Shown here in pieces: positions 53,757 to 62,949 of a stretch of 64,000 bases of DNA; within the stretch, counting starts at the first letter, position 1, and each line of letters begins with the position of its first letter. The translations under genes and the position numbers were made by a program. The notes under the pieces are model-generated. The model searched no databases. It saw only the letters and a program-made list of their open reading frames with translations, and had not been told where the DNA came from. Source of the DNA: Verrucomicrobiales bacterium (GTDB lineage Bacteria; Verrucomicrobiota; Verrucomicrobiia; Verrucomicrobiales; DEV007); NCBI GenBank assembly GCA_029233965.1, contig JARGOP010000001.1, positions 1 to 64,000 of the forward strand. Reading direction: 5' to 3'.

Positions 53757-56700
53757 TTAATGCCGTGTGATGGTTTCACTCAGATTGAAGAAGAGCCGGT
53801 TGACCATGGTCAGTCCGAGGAGCCTGTCTTGCGGTAGCGCTTCATCGCGAGGGAGTCGCCCAACCGAGAGAATAGCAAGACTTTCTTCATCGGAAACTCT
53901 CGCCCGCTCACGCTGAAACAACTGAGTCGCGATCGACATTTCCTCCGCGCCGGGAGAGCGATGCACGATTCGCTGGAACGCATCACGGATGAGCTCTTCC
54001 TCTGACGCGTCGGGGCGCTCCCTGAGTTGTTGCTGTGCCAGGGCGCGGGCCGCCTCGATGTAGGTGTCGCCATTGAGCAGTGCGAGGGCCTGCAGCGGTG
54101 TGTTCGTGCTTTCCCGTCGCACCGTGCAGATCTCGCGCGAAGGGGCATCAAAGACGGCCATCATCGCCGGCGGAGCGGCGCGCTTCCAGAAAGTGTAAAT
54201 GCTGCGACGATAAATCTGATCACCGGGCGACACCTCGTAGGTCATCATGTAGCCGGGCCGCTTTGTGAGTTCCTCCCAGAGACCGGCAGGCTGGTAGGGA
54301 TTCACGGCGGGACCACCGACGGCGGGATTGAGTAGCCCGCTCACCGCAAGCGCCTGGTCCCGAATCATTTCCGCTGAGAAACGGCCTCTCGGTCCCCGCG
54401 CGAGAAGGCGGTTTTCCGGATCCACTTCTTCAATTTCGGGGCGCGTTTTTGACGACTGGCGATAGGTGGCGGAGTCGAGAATCAGACGGACGACATGCTG
54501 ACGATCCCAGCCGGATTCAATCAGCTCGATGGCGAGCCAGTCAAGCAGTGCCGGATGACTCGGCCATTCCCCCTGCGCACCGAAGTCCTCCACCGTTTTC
54601 GTGATGCCGGTCCCGAAGAGCTGGTCCCAGAGGTGGTTCACGGCAACACGCGCTGTCAGTGGGTTTTCGCGACTCGTCATCCATTTCGCGAGGCCGAGAC
54701 GGTTTTCAGGATACTCTTCGAGGAAAGGATTCAGGGCTTCGGGTGAACCGGGCGTAACCGGATCTCCCACCGGGGCATCGTAGGCTCCGCGGTCGAGGAC
54801 GAAAGCCGGACGCGGCACTTCCATCTCCTTCATAACCATCACCGGGGGAATCTCGGATTTGAGCTTTGCCCGGGCGGCCCAGTCAGCCGCGAGGGTCTTT
54901 GCAATCTCCGGCTCGCTTTCTTTCAGAAAAGCCATCGTAATGGAGTGACGATCTTCGCGACTGAGTTTGTTCTCCGGCTTTTTCAACACCTCGCTGAGGC
55001 TCTCATCGATATCCCGGATCTCGTCGAGCCGGGATGTCGAGAAGCGGACCCGGCCATAGGAGTGATCCTTCCATCGATCGCTGAATGTGAGGACTACCCT
55101 CAGCGTCCAGTCCCCTTGGGTGCCGAAACTTTCCTTCATCGTGGCGATGAGGGAACGATCCGCCGGCTTCGGATGAAAGAAGCCCCAGCCGGTGCCGCCG
55201 GGATCCTCGACGAGGTTAGAGGCAGGATAACCCTCCTGCTCATAGCTCGGTTGAACCCTTGCGAGGGAAAGGGGGCGCTCCTGACCGCCCTGCGAAACCT
55301 CGATGAGTTCGAGCTTGGAGAGAACGGCATTGGCGTTTTTGAAGCGCCCGGGTCCCTGATTCGGCAGTGATTCGTGCTGGAGCGCTTCCAGAAGAAGACT
55401 CCGCCAGCCGCCACCATTCATCGGGATCTCAAAGGTGTAAATGTCAGGACTTGCGGAACTCACTCCTTCCACAAGAAACGATCCATCACTGAGGTCTTTG
55501 AAAGTCAGATCGGAATTGGTGGTTAAAGCCGAAGGTTGAAGCCTCTTCCATCCCACTGAGCCGGTCAGATCCTTTTTCCACGCGGCGAAGGCGGCACGTT
55601 TCGAACCGTTCTCACTCAGAACCGACTGGTGGATTTCATGGATGGAGGCAGTGAGGCGCTGATCCTCCGCTTCCTGCTCTTTGCTCGGGGCGAAAATGTA
55701 GGGCTCGGCAAGGGCTCCGGTGACGCTTCCCACTTTGCCCTGGGAGGCGCGGCCGCCCTCGGGGATATTGTTGAAGAAAGCAAACATGCGGAAGTAATCC
55801 TTCTGCGAAATGGGATCGTACTTGTGATCGTGGCACTTCGCGCACTCCATCGTGAGACCGAGGACGCTACTGCCGATCGTGTTGACCCGGTCCGACACAT
55901 ACTGAATCCGATATTCCTCTTCGATCGTTCCGCCCTCGATCGTGATGGGATGGTTCCGATTGTACCCTGTCGCAACCACCTGATCCTGCGTCGCGTTCGG
56001 GAGTAAATCCCCGGCGATCTGCTCGGTGAGAAACCGGTCGTAGGGCTTGTTGTCATGATAGGCATCAATGACCCAGTCCCGCCACTTCCACATGATACGT
56101 GGCGTGTCGTATTGATAGCCGGTCGTATCCGCATACCGCGCCTTGTCGAGCCATCGGGTCGCAAAGTGTTCGGCATGGTGCACCGAGCCGAGGAGTTCCT
56201 CCTGAATCGCGGCATAGGACTCGTCGGGTAAACCCTCTTGAGTCATCGACCTGACTCTGTCATGTGTCGGAGGCAACCCTGTCAGGTCGAAATAAAGGCG
56301 ACGCAAAAGAGAGTTGGGATCAGCTTCGGGAGCGGGTTCGAAACCGGCTTCGTGGAGCTTTTCCTGAATGAAGTGATCGATCTCATTTCTCGCGAGGTTT
56401 GGCCAGATCGCTTCAGGGACGTCGGGCCGCTCGATCCGCGTGAAGGCCCAGTGCTGCTCATACTTGGCGCCTTCGCGAATCCATCGCTCGATCTTCGCGA
56501 CTTCCTCAGGGGTCATTCGGGGGAGTTTAGCCTCCGGTGGAGGCATCATGTCTTCCTCGTCTTCGGTCGTGATGCGATAGAAGACCTCGCTGGCCTCCGG
56601 TTCGCCGGGTTTGATCTGGTGCCATTTCCCTTCGGGATCGAGGGCGGCATAGGCCCCCTCCGGGGTGTCGAGGCGGAGGTCGGCTTCGCGGGTTTTGGCA

Positions 56701-57263
56701 TCGGGCCCGTGGCAGGCGAAGCAGCGATCAGAAAGGATCGGGCGGATGTCGCGATTGTAGGAGAGCAGCTCTCCACTCGCTGCCGCAGGAGCGGCCTGGG
56801 CCGGAGGACGGCTCTGCGAGCCGGCGGTCCCTATTTTGGCCATCGTTTCCTCGTAACGGGCTTCCGGGTCAAATTTCAATGTCTCTCCGGTCTTGACCAC
56901 CTCCGATACAACGGGACGCCCGGTGATCAGAGGCGGGTCGACCGGAGGTGATTCGTGGAGCAAAAAGAATGCGGTCACGACAACAGCCGCCATGGCACTC
57001 CCGGCAAGGAACCAGCGCTGTCGAAGTCCCCCGGGGTCGGCGGAAACGGGGTGGAGCGGAATCCATTCGGGAGAAGTTTCTTCTGCGCCTCCTCTGAAGG
57101 AAAGCGCCATACTCGTTTCAATCTGCCGATAAAACTCGGCTCTCGCATCCGGCGATTCCAGCAAGAGCGCTTCCAGTTCGGCTGTCTCTGCCGCACAGAT
57201 CGATTCGTCGAGGTACTTCCCGACGAGAAAGGCGAAACGGTTCGGTAAAGGGGAGGAATTCAT
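53757..57263 (-). CDS. Fusion: transmembrane anti-sigma-like module, PSCyt1, DUF1549 and DUF1553
   Basis: An 1168-residue protein. Residues 1-60 (NRFAFLVGKYLDE, TAELEALLLESPDARAEFYRQ) match the cytoplasmic start of planctomycete anti-sigma/FecR-type proteins. A single membrane segment follows (about 84-103, WFLAGSAMAAVVVTAFFLLH). Instead of a FecR domain, a linker leads to PSCyt1, with haem motif CFACH (181-185), then DUF1549 (EIDHFIQEKLHEAGFEP, LLRRLYFDLTGLPP, second CxxCH motif CAKCH) and DUF1553 (NRLGLAKWMTSRENPLTARVAVNHLWDQLFG, RREICTVRRESTNTPLQALALLN). It starts with ATG overlapping the sigma gene stop (ATGA), as sigma/anti-sigma pairs do. Inference: it holds the sigma factor at the membrane and senses an exported haem/ligand state. 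The plain start at 57263 replaces a much longer non-protein-like frame. Confidence 0.85.
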   Translation of the reverse strand: MNSSPLPNRFAFLVGKYLDESICAAETAELEALLLESPDARAEFYRQIETSMALSFRGGAEETSPEWIPLHPVSADPGGLRQRWFLAGSAMAAVVVTAFFLLHESPPVDPPLITGRPVVSEVVKTGETLKFDPEARYEETMAKIGTAGSQSRPPAQAAPAAASGELLSYNRDIRPILSDRCFACHGPDAKTREADLRLDTPEGAYAALDPEGKWHQIKPGEPEASEVFYRITTEDEEDMMPPPEAKLPRMTPEEVAKIERWIREGAKYEQHWAFTRIERPDVPEAIWPNLARNEIDHFIQEKLHEAGFEPAPEADPNSLLRRLYFDLTGLPPTHDRVRSMTQEGLPDESYAAIQEELLGSVHHAEHFATRWLDKARYADTTGYQYDTPRIMWKWRDWVIDAYHDNKPYDRFLTEQIAGDLLPNATQDQVVATGYNRNHPITIEGGTIEEEYRIQYVSDRVNTIGSSVLGLTMECAKCHDHKYDPISQKDYFRMFAFFNNIPEGGRASQGKVGSVTGALAEPYIFAPSKEQEAEDQRLTASIHEIHQSVLSENGSKRAAFAAWKKDLTGSVGWKRLQPSALTTNSDLTFKDLSDGSFLVEGVSSASPDIYTFEIPMNGGGWRSLLLEALQHESLPNQGPGRFKNANAVLSKLELIEVSQGGQERPLSLARVQPSYEQEGYPASNLVEDPGGTGWGFFHPKPADRSLIATMKESFGTQGDWTLRVVLTFSDRWKDHSYGRVRFSTSRLDEIRDIDESLSEVLKKPENKLSREDRHSITMAFLKESEPEIAKTLAADWAARAKLKSEIPPVMVMKEMEVPRPAFVLDRGAYDAPVGDPVTPGSPEALNPFLEEYPENRLGLAKWMTSRENPLTARVAVNHLWDQLFGTGITKTVEDFGAQGEWPSHPALLDWLAIELIESGWDRQHVVRLILDSATYRQSSKTRPEIEEVDPENRLLARGPRGRFSAEMIRDQALAVSGLLNPAVGGPAVNPYQPAGLWEELTKRPGYMMTYEVSPGDQIYRRSIYTFWKRAAPPAMMAVFDAPSREICTVRRESTNTPLQALALLNGDTYIEAARALAQQQLRERPDASEEELIRDAFQRIVHRSPGAEEMSIATQLFQRERARVSDEESLAILSVGRLPRDEALPQDRLLGLTMVNRLFFNLSETITRH

Positions 57264-57790
57264 GACTGGATCTGGTACTCTGCGCCCTGGAGGCAATGCC
57301 GGAGGGACTTCCTCGCGCGGAAGAGCAACTGGCTCACGGCGTTTTCCTTGAGTTCCATCGCCCTGCTGATTTCGGACAGGGATTGGTCCTTCAAATAGAA
57401 CTGTTCCACGGCGGTTCTTTGCCTGTCGGGCAGTTTGCCGAGACATTGGTCGAGGATCGCGGTGTCGGCGACGTCGCCTTCCTCTTCCGACATTTCATCG
57501 GCCATGAGATGCAGCAGTTCGTTTCCGAAAACATGACGATCCCGTGACAGCTTCTTCCGGTGCGCCATGACCTGAAAGTAGGCAATCTTTGCCGCCCACG
57601 CCCAGAAGTTCGTGCCGTCCTCAAACTGCTCGCGCTTTCGCCAGAGAACCCGGTTCGTTTCCTGGACCACATCCTGCATATCTGCCGCGTTCCCGAGGAG
57701 GGAAAAGACGTAGCCCCGCAGCCGATGCTGCACGGATTCAATCAAGTCCTCGTAGGGATCTGAAAATTCTTTGATCGTCAAAGCGCTCAT
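57260..57790 (-). CDS. ECF sigma factor, Rhodopirellula/Verrucomicrobium type
   Basis: A 176-residue sigma factor with regions 2 and 4 only. Region 2: YEDLIESVQHRLRGYVFSLLGN, DMQDVVQETNRVLWRKREQF and NFWAWAAKIAYFQVMAHRKK. Region 4: LDQCLGKLPDRQRTAVEQFYLKDQSLSEISRAMELKENAVSQLLFRARKSLRHCL. The DVVQETNRVLWRK motif is typical of the planctomycete/verrucomicrobial family known as TIGR02989. It starts at the ATG at 57788-57790 and its stop overlaps the start of the anti-sigma fusion. It is the first gene of an operon that continues through the fusion, a sulfatase and a DUF1501 gene, so it probably controls them and itself. Its DNA target cannot be read here. Confidence 0.93.
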   Translation of the reverse strand: MSALTIKEFSDPYEDLIESVQHRLRGYVFSLLGNAADMQDVVQETNRVLWRKREQFEDGTNFWAWAAKIAYFQVMAHRKKLSRDRHVFGNELLHLMADEMSEEEGDVADTAILDQCLGKLPDRQRTAVEQFYLKDQSLSEISRAMELKENAVSQLLFRARKSLRHCLQGAEYQIQS

Positions 57791-57942
57791 GAGAGTTGTT
57801 GCCGGTAAATAGCCATCCTCCGGGTTCGCTTACTCTCGGAGAACCAGGTTTAATGGCGCAATCGTGGAGGGTGCAACGGCCGCGCCGCTCCGAATTTCGA
57901 TTCTGCGCAGTTCCGGCCCTCTCTTGTCTGCGCGCCTTGAAA

Positions 57943-58878
57943 TCAGGGAGCGACCGAAGTCAGCTTCCAGATCTTCAGGTCATCGACAACGGCGTGCCTC
58001 GCGACGGCGAAGACAAACTGCCGCTTCGTTTCGTGACCAAAGCCGGGCGAGGTATGCGCTCCCACCTCCCTGCCATCGATGTAAACCGTGAGCGTCCCGC
58101 CATCGTGAACGGTCACAACCTCGTGCCACTCTCCGGCCTTGAGATCGAGAGGGAAAGTGGCGCTGGCCGACTTGAGCGCTTCATCCATCGCTGCCTTACC
58201 CTCCGGTGTTTCCTTATTGTCCCGGAGACTCAGCTTGAAAACGCTTTCCCGCTCATCGACGAGCGTGAGCTTATCCGTTGTCATCGTGGCGCCGTTGATG
58301 TGACCGGCCCAGACGCTCTTATCCTCTTTATCGTTGTAAGCCAGTTTCAGCTGATCGCCCTCGTCGAGCTTCATGCGAAGGTAGACGACCGCATCTTGAT
58401 ACGGCTCAGCGGTGCTGTGCACGGTCGAAATGGCGTGATCCGCCCTCGGTGAAATCGTCATGACCAGCTCCCCGTCAACGAGATCGTTTTGCTTATCCCC
58501 CATCGCGCGGCTCTGACTGTTGGTGCTCCACGCTTCGCCGAGGTCATCGGTTTCCTCTGCGTCTTCCCGATCAAAATTGTCTTCGAAAAGAATCGTGCCC
58601 CGTGCCTCGATCAGTCTGGCCAGAGCTGACGGGATTTCCATTTCGGGAGCCGTCTCAGCGTTCCGGTTCGATATGATCCAGGCCTGATCCTCAGCGGAGA
58701 GTTTGTCGATCGGGAGCGTGAAGCGCTTCCGGTCGGCATCCCGCTGAATCGTGACATGGGTCTCGGTGGCGGAGATGAACCCGGCATCAACCCTGTTTCC
58801 ATCCGTCGATGTCCAGGTCCGGGCCATCGCCACGCTGACGAAGGAAAGCGCGAACAGGACAGTCAGGCTCGTTTTCAT
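57943..58878 (-). CDS. Exported SHD1 plus LamG-like protein
   Basis: A 311-residue exported protein with a signal peptide (about 1-19). Next is an SHD1 domain (RTWTSTDGNRVDAGFISATETHV, then LPIDKLSAEDQAWI), a small beta fold common in secreted planctomycete and verrucomicrobial proteins. The rest (about 95-311) resembles a concanavalin/LamG-like jelly roll, with ILFEDNFDRED at the start, AGEWHEVVTVHDGGTLTVYIDGREVGAHTSPG in the middle and VVDDLKIWKLT at the end. The fold suggests carbohydrate binding, such as DUF1080-type sugar binding, but no catalytic residues are clear. The ATG at 58876-58878 is chosen over two upstream starts. It lies 152 bp upstream of the sigma gene on the same strand and is probably separate. 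Confidence 0.75.
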   Translation of the reverse strand: MKTSLTVLFALSFVSVAMARTWTSTDGNRVDAGFISATETHVTIQRDADRKRFTLPIDKLSAEDQAWIISNRNAETAPEMEIPSALARLIEARGTILFEDNFDREDAEETDDLGEAWSTNSQSRAMGDKQNDLVDGELVMTISPRADHAISTVHSTAEPYQDAVVYLRMKLDEGDQLKLAYNDKEDKSVWAGHINGATMTTDKLTLVDERESVFKLSLRDNKETPEGKAAMDEALKSASATFPLDLKAGEWHEVVTVHDGGTLTVYIDGREVGAHTSPGFGHETKRQFVFAVARHAVVDDLKIWKLTSVAP

Positions 58879-58941
58879 TCCGGTATATCGACGCAAAGAC
58901 ATCAACGCTCAATGCCTCATTTCTATCGACTTACGCCCTTT

Positions 58942-60219
58942 CTAGAACGAGGCACCCGCACTTCCTTCAAATTCACTCGCCGTCCTGATCGTGATCTTCA
59001 CTTTGTCAGGGAGGTCGCGCAGTCGGGAGTTTGTGTCCTGCACGAAAACCTCGACTTCTGTGTCGGCTGAGAATCCGGGCATGGAATCGTCATTTCGGAA
59101 ATCACAATTCTCGAAAATGCAGTTTTGCGTCGTGATGAGAACGCTGAGCGGAATATCGCAGTTGATAAAGCGGCAGTTCTTCATCACGAGCCATTCCTTT
59201 CCGGCGGCTGTATCAGCAGGCACGGTGTATTCCAAATCCGGAAACTCGACCCGTTCAAAAGTCGAATTCACCACCTGGTATCCGATATCCTTGGTGCGCC
59301 ACTTATCAAAGAAAACCCCGTTGATCTTGCAGTTCTCGAACTTCCACCGCGAGGCATGATCTCGTCCGCTCCAGCCATCGCCTTTTCGCATCGGGGAGCG
59401 ATCAAAGATGCATGAAACGAAGTTCCAGTCTCCTACGAGTCCGCCCTCAATGACTGCCGTCGTGAAAGTTGCTTTGTAGCCAAATCCCTGCCCGGCTACG
59501 ATGAAGATTTCGCCCTCTCCGGTGCAGCTAATCTCGGTTCCTTCGGGGATATAAACCTCGCCATGCTTGACCGGGTCCCGTTGTCCAATCGTGATCTTCT
59601 CCCGAAGCCGGTGACGACCCGGAGGGAAGACGGCTTCAAAGAAAGTGCCTCCTTCAAGAACTCCGGGAGTAACTGACGGGGCCGTCCAGGGGGCCTCCGA
59701 CGGACCGCCTGCGACAGGTTTGACCCCGCCGCCGGACTCTTCCACGGCGGTAAGGGAATCAGCTAGATTCTTCGCCTTGATCGCCTCTTCGATCTTGCCA
59801 CTGATCGTGAGTTCCTGCTGAAGACGGGTAAGCTCTGCCCGGTAAATTTCGTTGAGTTCCTGTGTTTTGGTTCGCAAGTGCTCCTCAATCGCCAATTCGT
59901 TGTTGGTGTAGCTCTCTCTCAAATTTCCAAGGATGGCGCTCTCCGTGTCTCCAATCTCTCCCGTTTTCGAAAGCGTTTCCCGTTCCTTGCGGATCTCAAT
60001 GACCCCTTCAAGGTTGCCGCTACTCTGAAGCTTTGAGGAAAGCTTCTCCAGTTCAGCGAAATAAGTGAGATCCAGTTCAACGAGCTGTTCCTGAATCGGC
60101 TTCAGCGCTCGTTCTTTTGCGGCCTCAAATTTTTCCGTGAGCTGAGCGACTTCTCCGGCTCGACTCACCATTCCGGCTGAAATCAAGACTATCCCCAGAA
60201 CCGTAGCACTGCGTATCAT
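58942..60219 (-). CDS. Exported coiled-coil plus right-handed beta-helix protein
   Basis: A 425-residue protein with a signal peptide (about 1-21). Residues about 25-160 are highly helical and charged, consistent with a coiled coil (EKFEAAKERALKPIQEQL, LSSKLQSSGNLEGVIEIRKERETL, LQQELTISGKIEEAIKAKNLADSL). This helical part is recurrent in verrucomicrobial exported proteins. From about 210 it becomes beta-rich, with regularly placed NCxFxNC turns (FENCKINGVFF, MKNCRFINCDIPL, FENCDFRND), the pattern of a right-handed parallel beta-helix such as a polysaccharide lyase or pentapeptide-like repeat. No catalytic residues can be named. Divergent from the next DUF1549 gene by 219 bp, and upstream of the SHD1 gene by 63 bp on the same strand. 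Confidence 0.7.
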   Translation of the reverse strand: MIRSATVLGIVLISAGMVSRAGEVAQLTEKFEAAKERALKPIQEQLVELDLTYFAELEKLSSKLQSSGNLEGVIEIRKERETLSKTGEIGDTESAILGNLRESYTNNELAIEEHLRTKTQELNEIYRAELTRLQQELTISGKIEEAIKAKNLADSLTAVEESGGGVKPVAGGPSEAPWTAPSVTPGVLEGGTFFEAVFPPGRHRLREKITIGQRDPVKHGEVYIPEGTEISCTGEGEIFIVAGQGFGYKATFTTAVIEGGLVGDWNFVSCIFDRSPMRKGDGWSGRDHASRWKFENCKINGVFFDKWRTKDIGYQVVNSTFERVEFPDLEYTVPADTAAGKEWLVMKNCRFINCDIPLSVLITTQNCIFENCDFRNDDSMPGFSADTEVEVFVQDTNSRLRDLPDKVKITIRTASEFEGSAGASF

Positions 60220-60438
60220 GATCCGCAGACTACCGGACCATCTTCGGGGATGTCAATTTGCATCTCGTGTCAAAACCCCCAATCGGTCGATTGCCGATCA
60301 GCGCTTTCAAAGGGATTCCCTCTCCGCAGAAACCCGACAGGGTTCATTCCCCGGCCCTACCCTGTGCACCCGGCCCCTTACGGTCCCATTTTCCCGTTAT
60401 CTCGTAGGTCGACGAAATGGAATTTTTCAGTCAAATTT

Positions 60439-62913
60439 ATGTTGATGAATCGTTTCCGGACCTCACCCGGCCTGAATGTGTGCCTCTTTCTCCTTTCGGT
60501 GCTTCCGTTACGCGCGCTTGATTTCGAGAAGGATGTCTTCCCTATTTTCGAGGCGAACTGCCTTGATTGTCATGATCGGGGCACGCTCAAGGGAGGCATC
60601 GGGCTGGATAGCTTCTACCACGCGAATCTGCCGACCGACGCTGGTGAAAGTCTTTTCGTCCCCGGCGAGCCTGCCAAGTCGGTCCTTCTCCATGTTGTCG
60701 AAGAAACGGATCCGGAGAAGCGGATGCCGCCGAAGGGGGCTCCTCTTTCGAAGGAGGAGATTGCAACGATTCACGAATGGATCGAAGCGGGAGCGGTCTG
60801 GCCGGACGATGGATGGCGACCGCCGGTGCACTGGTCGTTCAAAGCGCCGCAACGTCCTGAGGTTCCCGGGAAATCTGCCGCGATGCTTGAGGGCCGCTCT
60901 CCGAATGAGATTGATCACTTCATCGCCGCTAAACTTGAGGAGAATGGACTGGAGTTGAACCCGGAGACTGAACCGGCCCGACTCATCCGCCGCGCCTATC
61001 TCGACACGATCGGACTGCCGCCGACGATTGAGCAGGTCGATGCTTTCCTCGACGACCCCTCTCCTGCTCACTACACGAAAATCGTCGATGAACTCCTCGC
61101 CTCTCCCGCCTTTGGTGAAAAATGGGCCACGCAATGGCTCGACCTCGCCCGCTATGCCGATTCCGAGGGCTACCAGCGTGATGCCCCGCGCAACATGTGG
61201 CCGTATCGGGACTGGGTCATTCAGGCCTTGAATGACGACATGCCTTTTGATCAATTTTCGATCGAGCAACTCGCCGGTGATCTCCTGCCGGACGCCACGG
61301 AGTCTCAGAAAATCGCGACCGCCTTTCATCGCAATGCCCCGACCAATCTCGAAGCAGGGACCGATCCGGAAGAGGACCGCTACAAGGTCGTCGCGGACCG
61401 GACGGCGACCACGGGCACGATCTGGTTGGGGCTCACCGTGAATTGTGCGCAGTGTCACAACCACAAGTATGACCCGATTTCGGCGAAGGAATACTACGAA
61501 CTCTTCGCGTTCTTCAACAACGGCCCGATGGAGACGAAACAGCAGGGTGATAAGATGGGCATGTCCGGACTTCAACATATCGGCCCGACCATGAAGACGA
61601 CCCGCACGGAGTCGGATATCGCTTTTGAAGAATTGGTGACGAAGCAATATCAGGCGAAAAAAGCTGCGGTTGAAGCGGATCTCCGCGAAGCTGCGGCTGC
61701 GGCCTTCGCAAAACGCAAGCAGGGCCGCGAAGGGATTGCCAAAGACGTCCTTGCCGCCCTCGACGGGGAGCAGGCAATGACCGCGGCGCTCATCAGCAAG
61801 GTTCATCGCACTCTGGTGCCGTCGAACACGGCAATGAGGGACGAGATCGAGCGGGTCACGATTGCCGCAAACCGTCTCAAGGAGATGCACGAAAAGTCAG
61901 TCCGGATCATGGAGGATCTTGAGGAGACCCGTCCGACTTTCGTAGCGAAGCGGGGTGACTTTCTTTCCAGGGGGGAACAGGTGTTCCCGGCAACCCCCGC
62001 AGCACTCCATCCCTTCTCTGAGGATCTTCCGAAGAATCGACTTGGCCTTGCGAAGTGGCTCGTTGACCCGGCGAATCCGCTGGTGGCGCGAACCTTTGTG
62101 AACCGGCTCTGGATGGAAGTGTTCGGTCAGGGGATTGTCACGACGCCGGAAGACTTCGGGACGCAGGGAGAACTCCCTTCGCACCCTCAGTTGCTCGATT
62201 GGCTCGCGGTCACCTTTGTCGAGAAGGATCAGTGGTCGCTGAAAAAATCGCTTCGCCGGATTCTTCTTTCCGCTACCTACCGCCAGTCGGTTTCGTTGAA
62301 GGATGACTTTGCGAAAACAGATCCACGGAATCAGCTCCTCTGGCGCCACCCGGGGCATCGCATTCACGCAGAAATGATCCGGGACCAGGCCCTTGTCTTC
62401 AGCGGCCTTCTGTCCGGGCGGATGTTCGGAGTGCATTCCCGCCCCTACCAGCCGGCCGGAGTCTGGACCAAGACCGCCGGAGCTTCGGAGACCTTTTACA
62501 TCCCCTCCGAAGGCGAGGATGCCTACCGGCGCGGTGTTTACACGATTCTGCGGAGGAACAATCCATATCCCAGTTTCGTGAACTTTGATGCCACAGACCG
62601 CAGCACCTGCACGTTCAAGCGCGATGTCTCCAATACGCCCCTGCAGGCACTGACTCTTCTCAATGACCCGGTCTACGTTGAGTTCGCGGAGGCCTTTGGA
62701 AAACGGATCGCGAGGGAAGGTGGCGAAAGTCTCGACGAAAAACTGGTCTGGGCCTTTCGTATCGCCCTCGCCCGTCATCCGCGCGAACCGGAATTGCAGT
62801 TGCTGCACTCCGCCTTCACGTCGGTGCTCGGTGAATCGGCCTCTGAGGATCGAGCCTATTTTGAGGTCGCGACGATTCTTCTCAACCTTCACGAAACGAT
62901 CAACCGAAGCTAG
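60439..62913 (+). CDS. PSCyt1-DUF1549-DUF1553 exported protein
   Basis: An 824-residue exported protein with a signal peptide (about 1-24), then PSCyt1 with haem motif CLDCH (in FEANCLDCHDRG) and MPPKGAPLSKEEIATIHEWIEAGA, then DUF1549 (EIDHFIAAKLEENGLEL, LIRRAYLDTIGLPP, second motif CAQCH in LTVNCAQCHNHKYDP), and DUF1553 (NRLGLAKWLVDPANPLVARTFVNRLWMEVFGQGIV, TYRQSVSLK, HAEMIRDQALVFSGLL, STCTFKRDVSNTPLQALTLLND). It lacks the N-terminal anti-sigma module of the protein at 53.8-57.3 kb, showing what the unfused form looks like. The ATG at 60439 or at 60445 is the start; the long upstream frame is not protein-like. The DUF1501 partner follows after 36 bp. Function of the family is unknown. Confidence 0.92.
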   Translation: MLMNRFRTSPGLNVCLFLLSVLPLRALDFEKDVFPIFEANCLDCHDRGTLKGGIGLDSFYHANLPTDAGESLFVPGEPAKSVLLHVVEETDPEKRMPPKGAPLSKEEIATIHEWIEAGAVWPDDGWRPPVHWSFKAPQRPEVPGKSAAMLEGRSPNEIDHFIAAKLEENGLELNPETEPARLIRRAYLDTIGLPPTIEQVDAFLDDPSPAHYTKIVDELLASPAFGEKWATQWLDLARYADSEGYQRDAPRNMWPYRDWVIQALNDDMPFDQFSIEQLAGDLLPDATESQKIATAFHRNAPTNLEAGTDPEEDRYKVVADRTATTGTIWLGLTVNCAQCHNHKYDPISAKEYYELFAFFNNGPMETKQQGDKMGMSGLQHIGPTMKTTRTESDIAFEELVTKQYQAKKAAVEADLREAAAAAFAKRKQGREGIAKDVLAALDGEQAMTAALISKVHRTLVPSNTAMRDEIERVTIAANRLKEMHEKSVRIMEDLEETRPTFVAKRGDFLSRGEQVFPATPAALHPFSEDLPKNRLGLAKWLVDPANPLVARTFVNRLWMEVFGQGIVTTPEDFGTQGELPSHPQLLDWLAVTFVEKDQWSLKKSLRRILLSATYRQSVSLKDDFAKTDPRNQLLWRHPGHRIHAEMIRDQALVFSGLLSGRMFGVHSRPYQPAGVWTKTAGASETFYIPSEGEDAYRRGVYTILRRNNPYPSFVNFDATDRSTCTFKRDVSNTPLQALTLLNDPVYVEFAEAFGKRIAREGGESLDEKLVWAFRIALARHPREPELQLLHSAFTSVLGESASEDRAYFEVATILLNLHETINRS

Positions 62914-62949
62914 CGGAGGCGCTGGCGCGTACCTTCAACTTTCCACGAC

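Noticed and set aside
57264-57446. A 61-residue N-terminal extension of the anti-sigma/cytochrome fusion.
   Set aside because: It overlaps the sigma gene in another frame, has low-complexity Arg/Pro content, and the ATG at 57263 forms the usual ATGA overlap.
60508-61890. A 460-codon open frame on the minus strand (and a similar one at 61897-62892).
   Set aside because: Both are antisense to the DUF1549/DUF1553 gene, which has clear domains along its whole length. The antisense products have no domain, signal or membrane feature.
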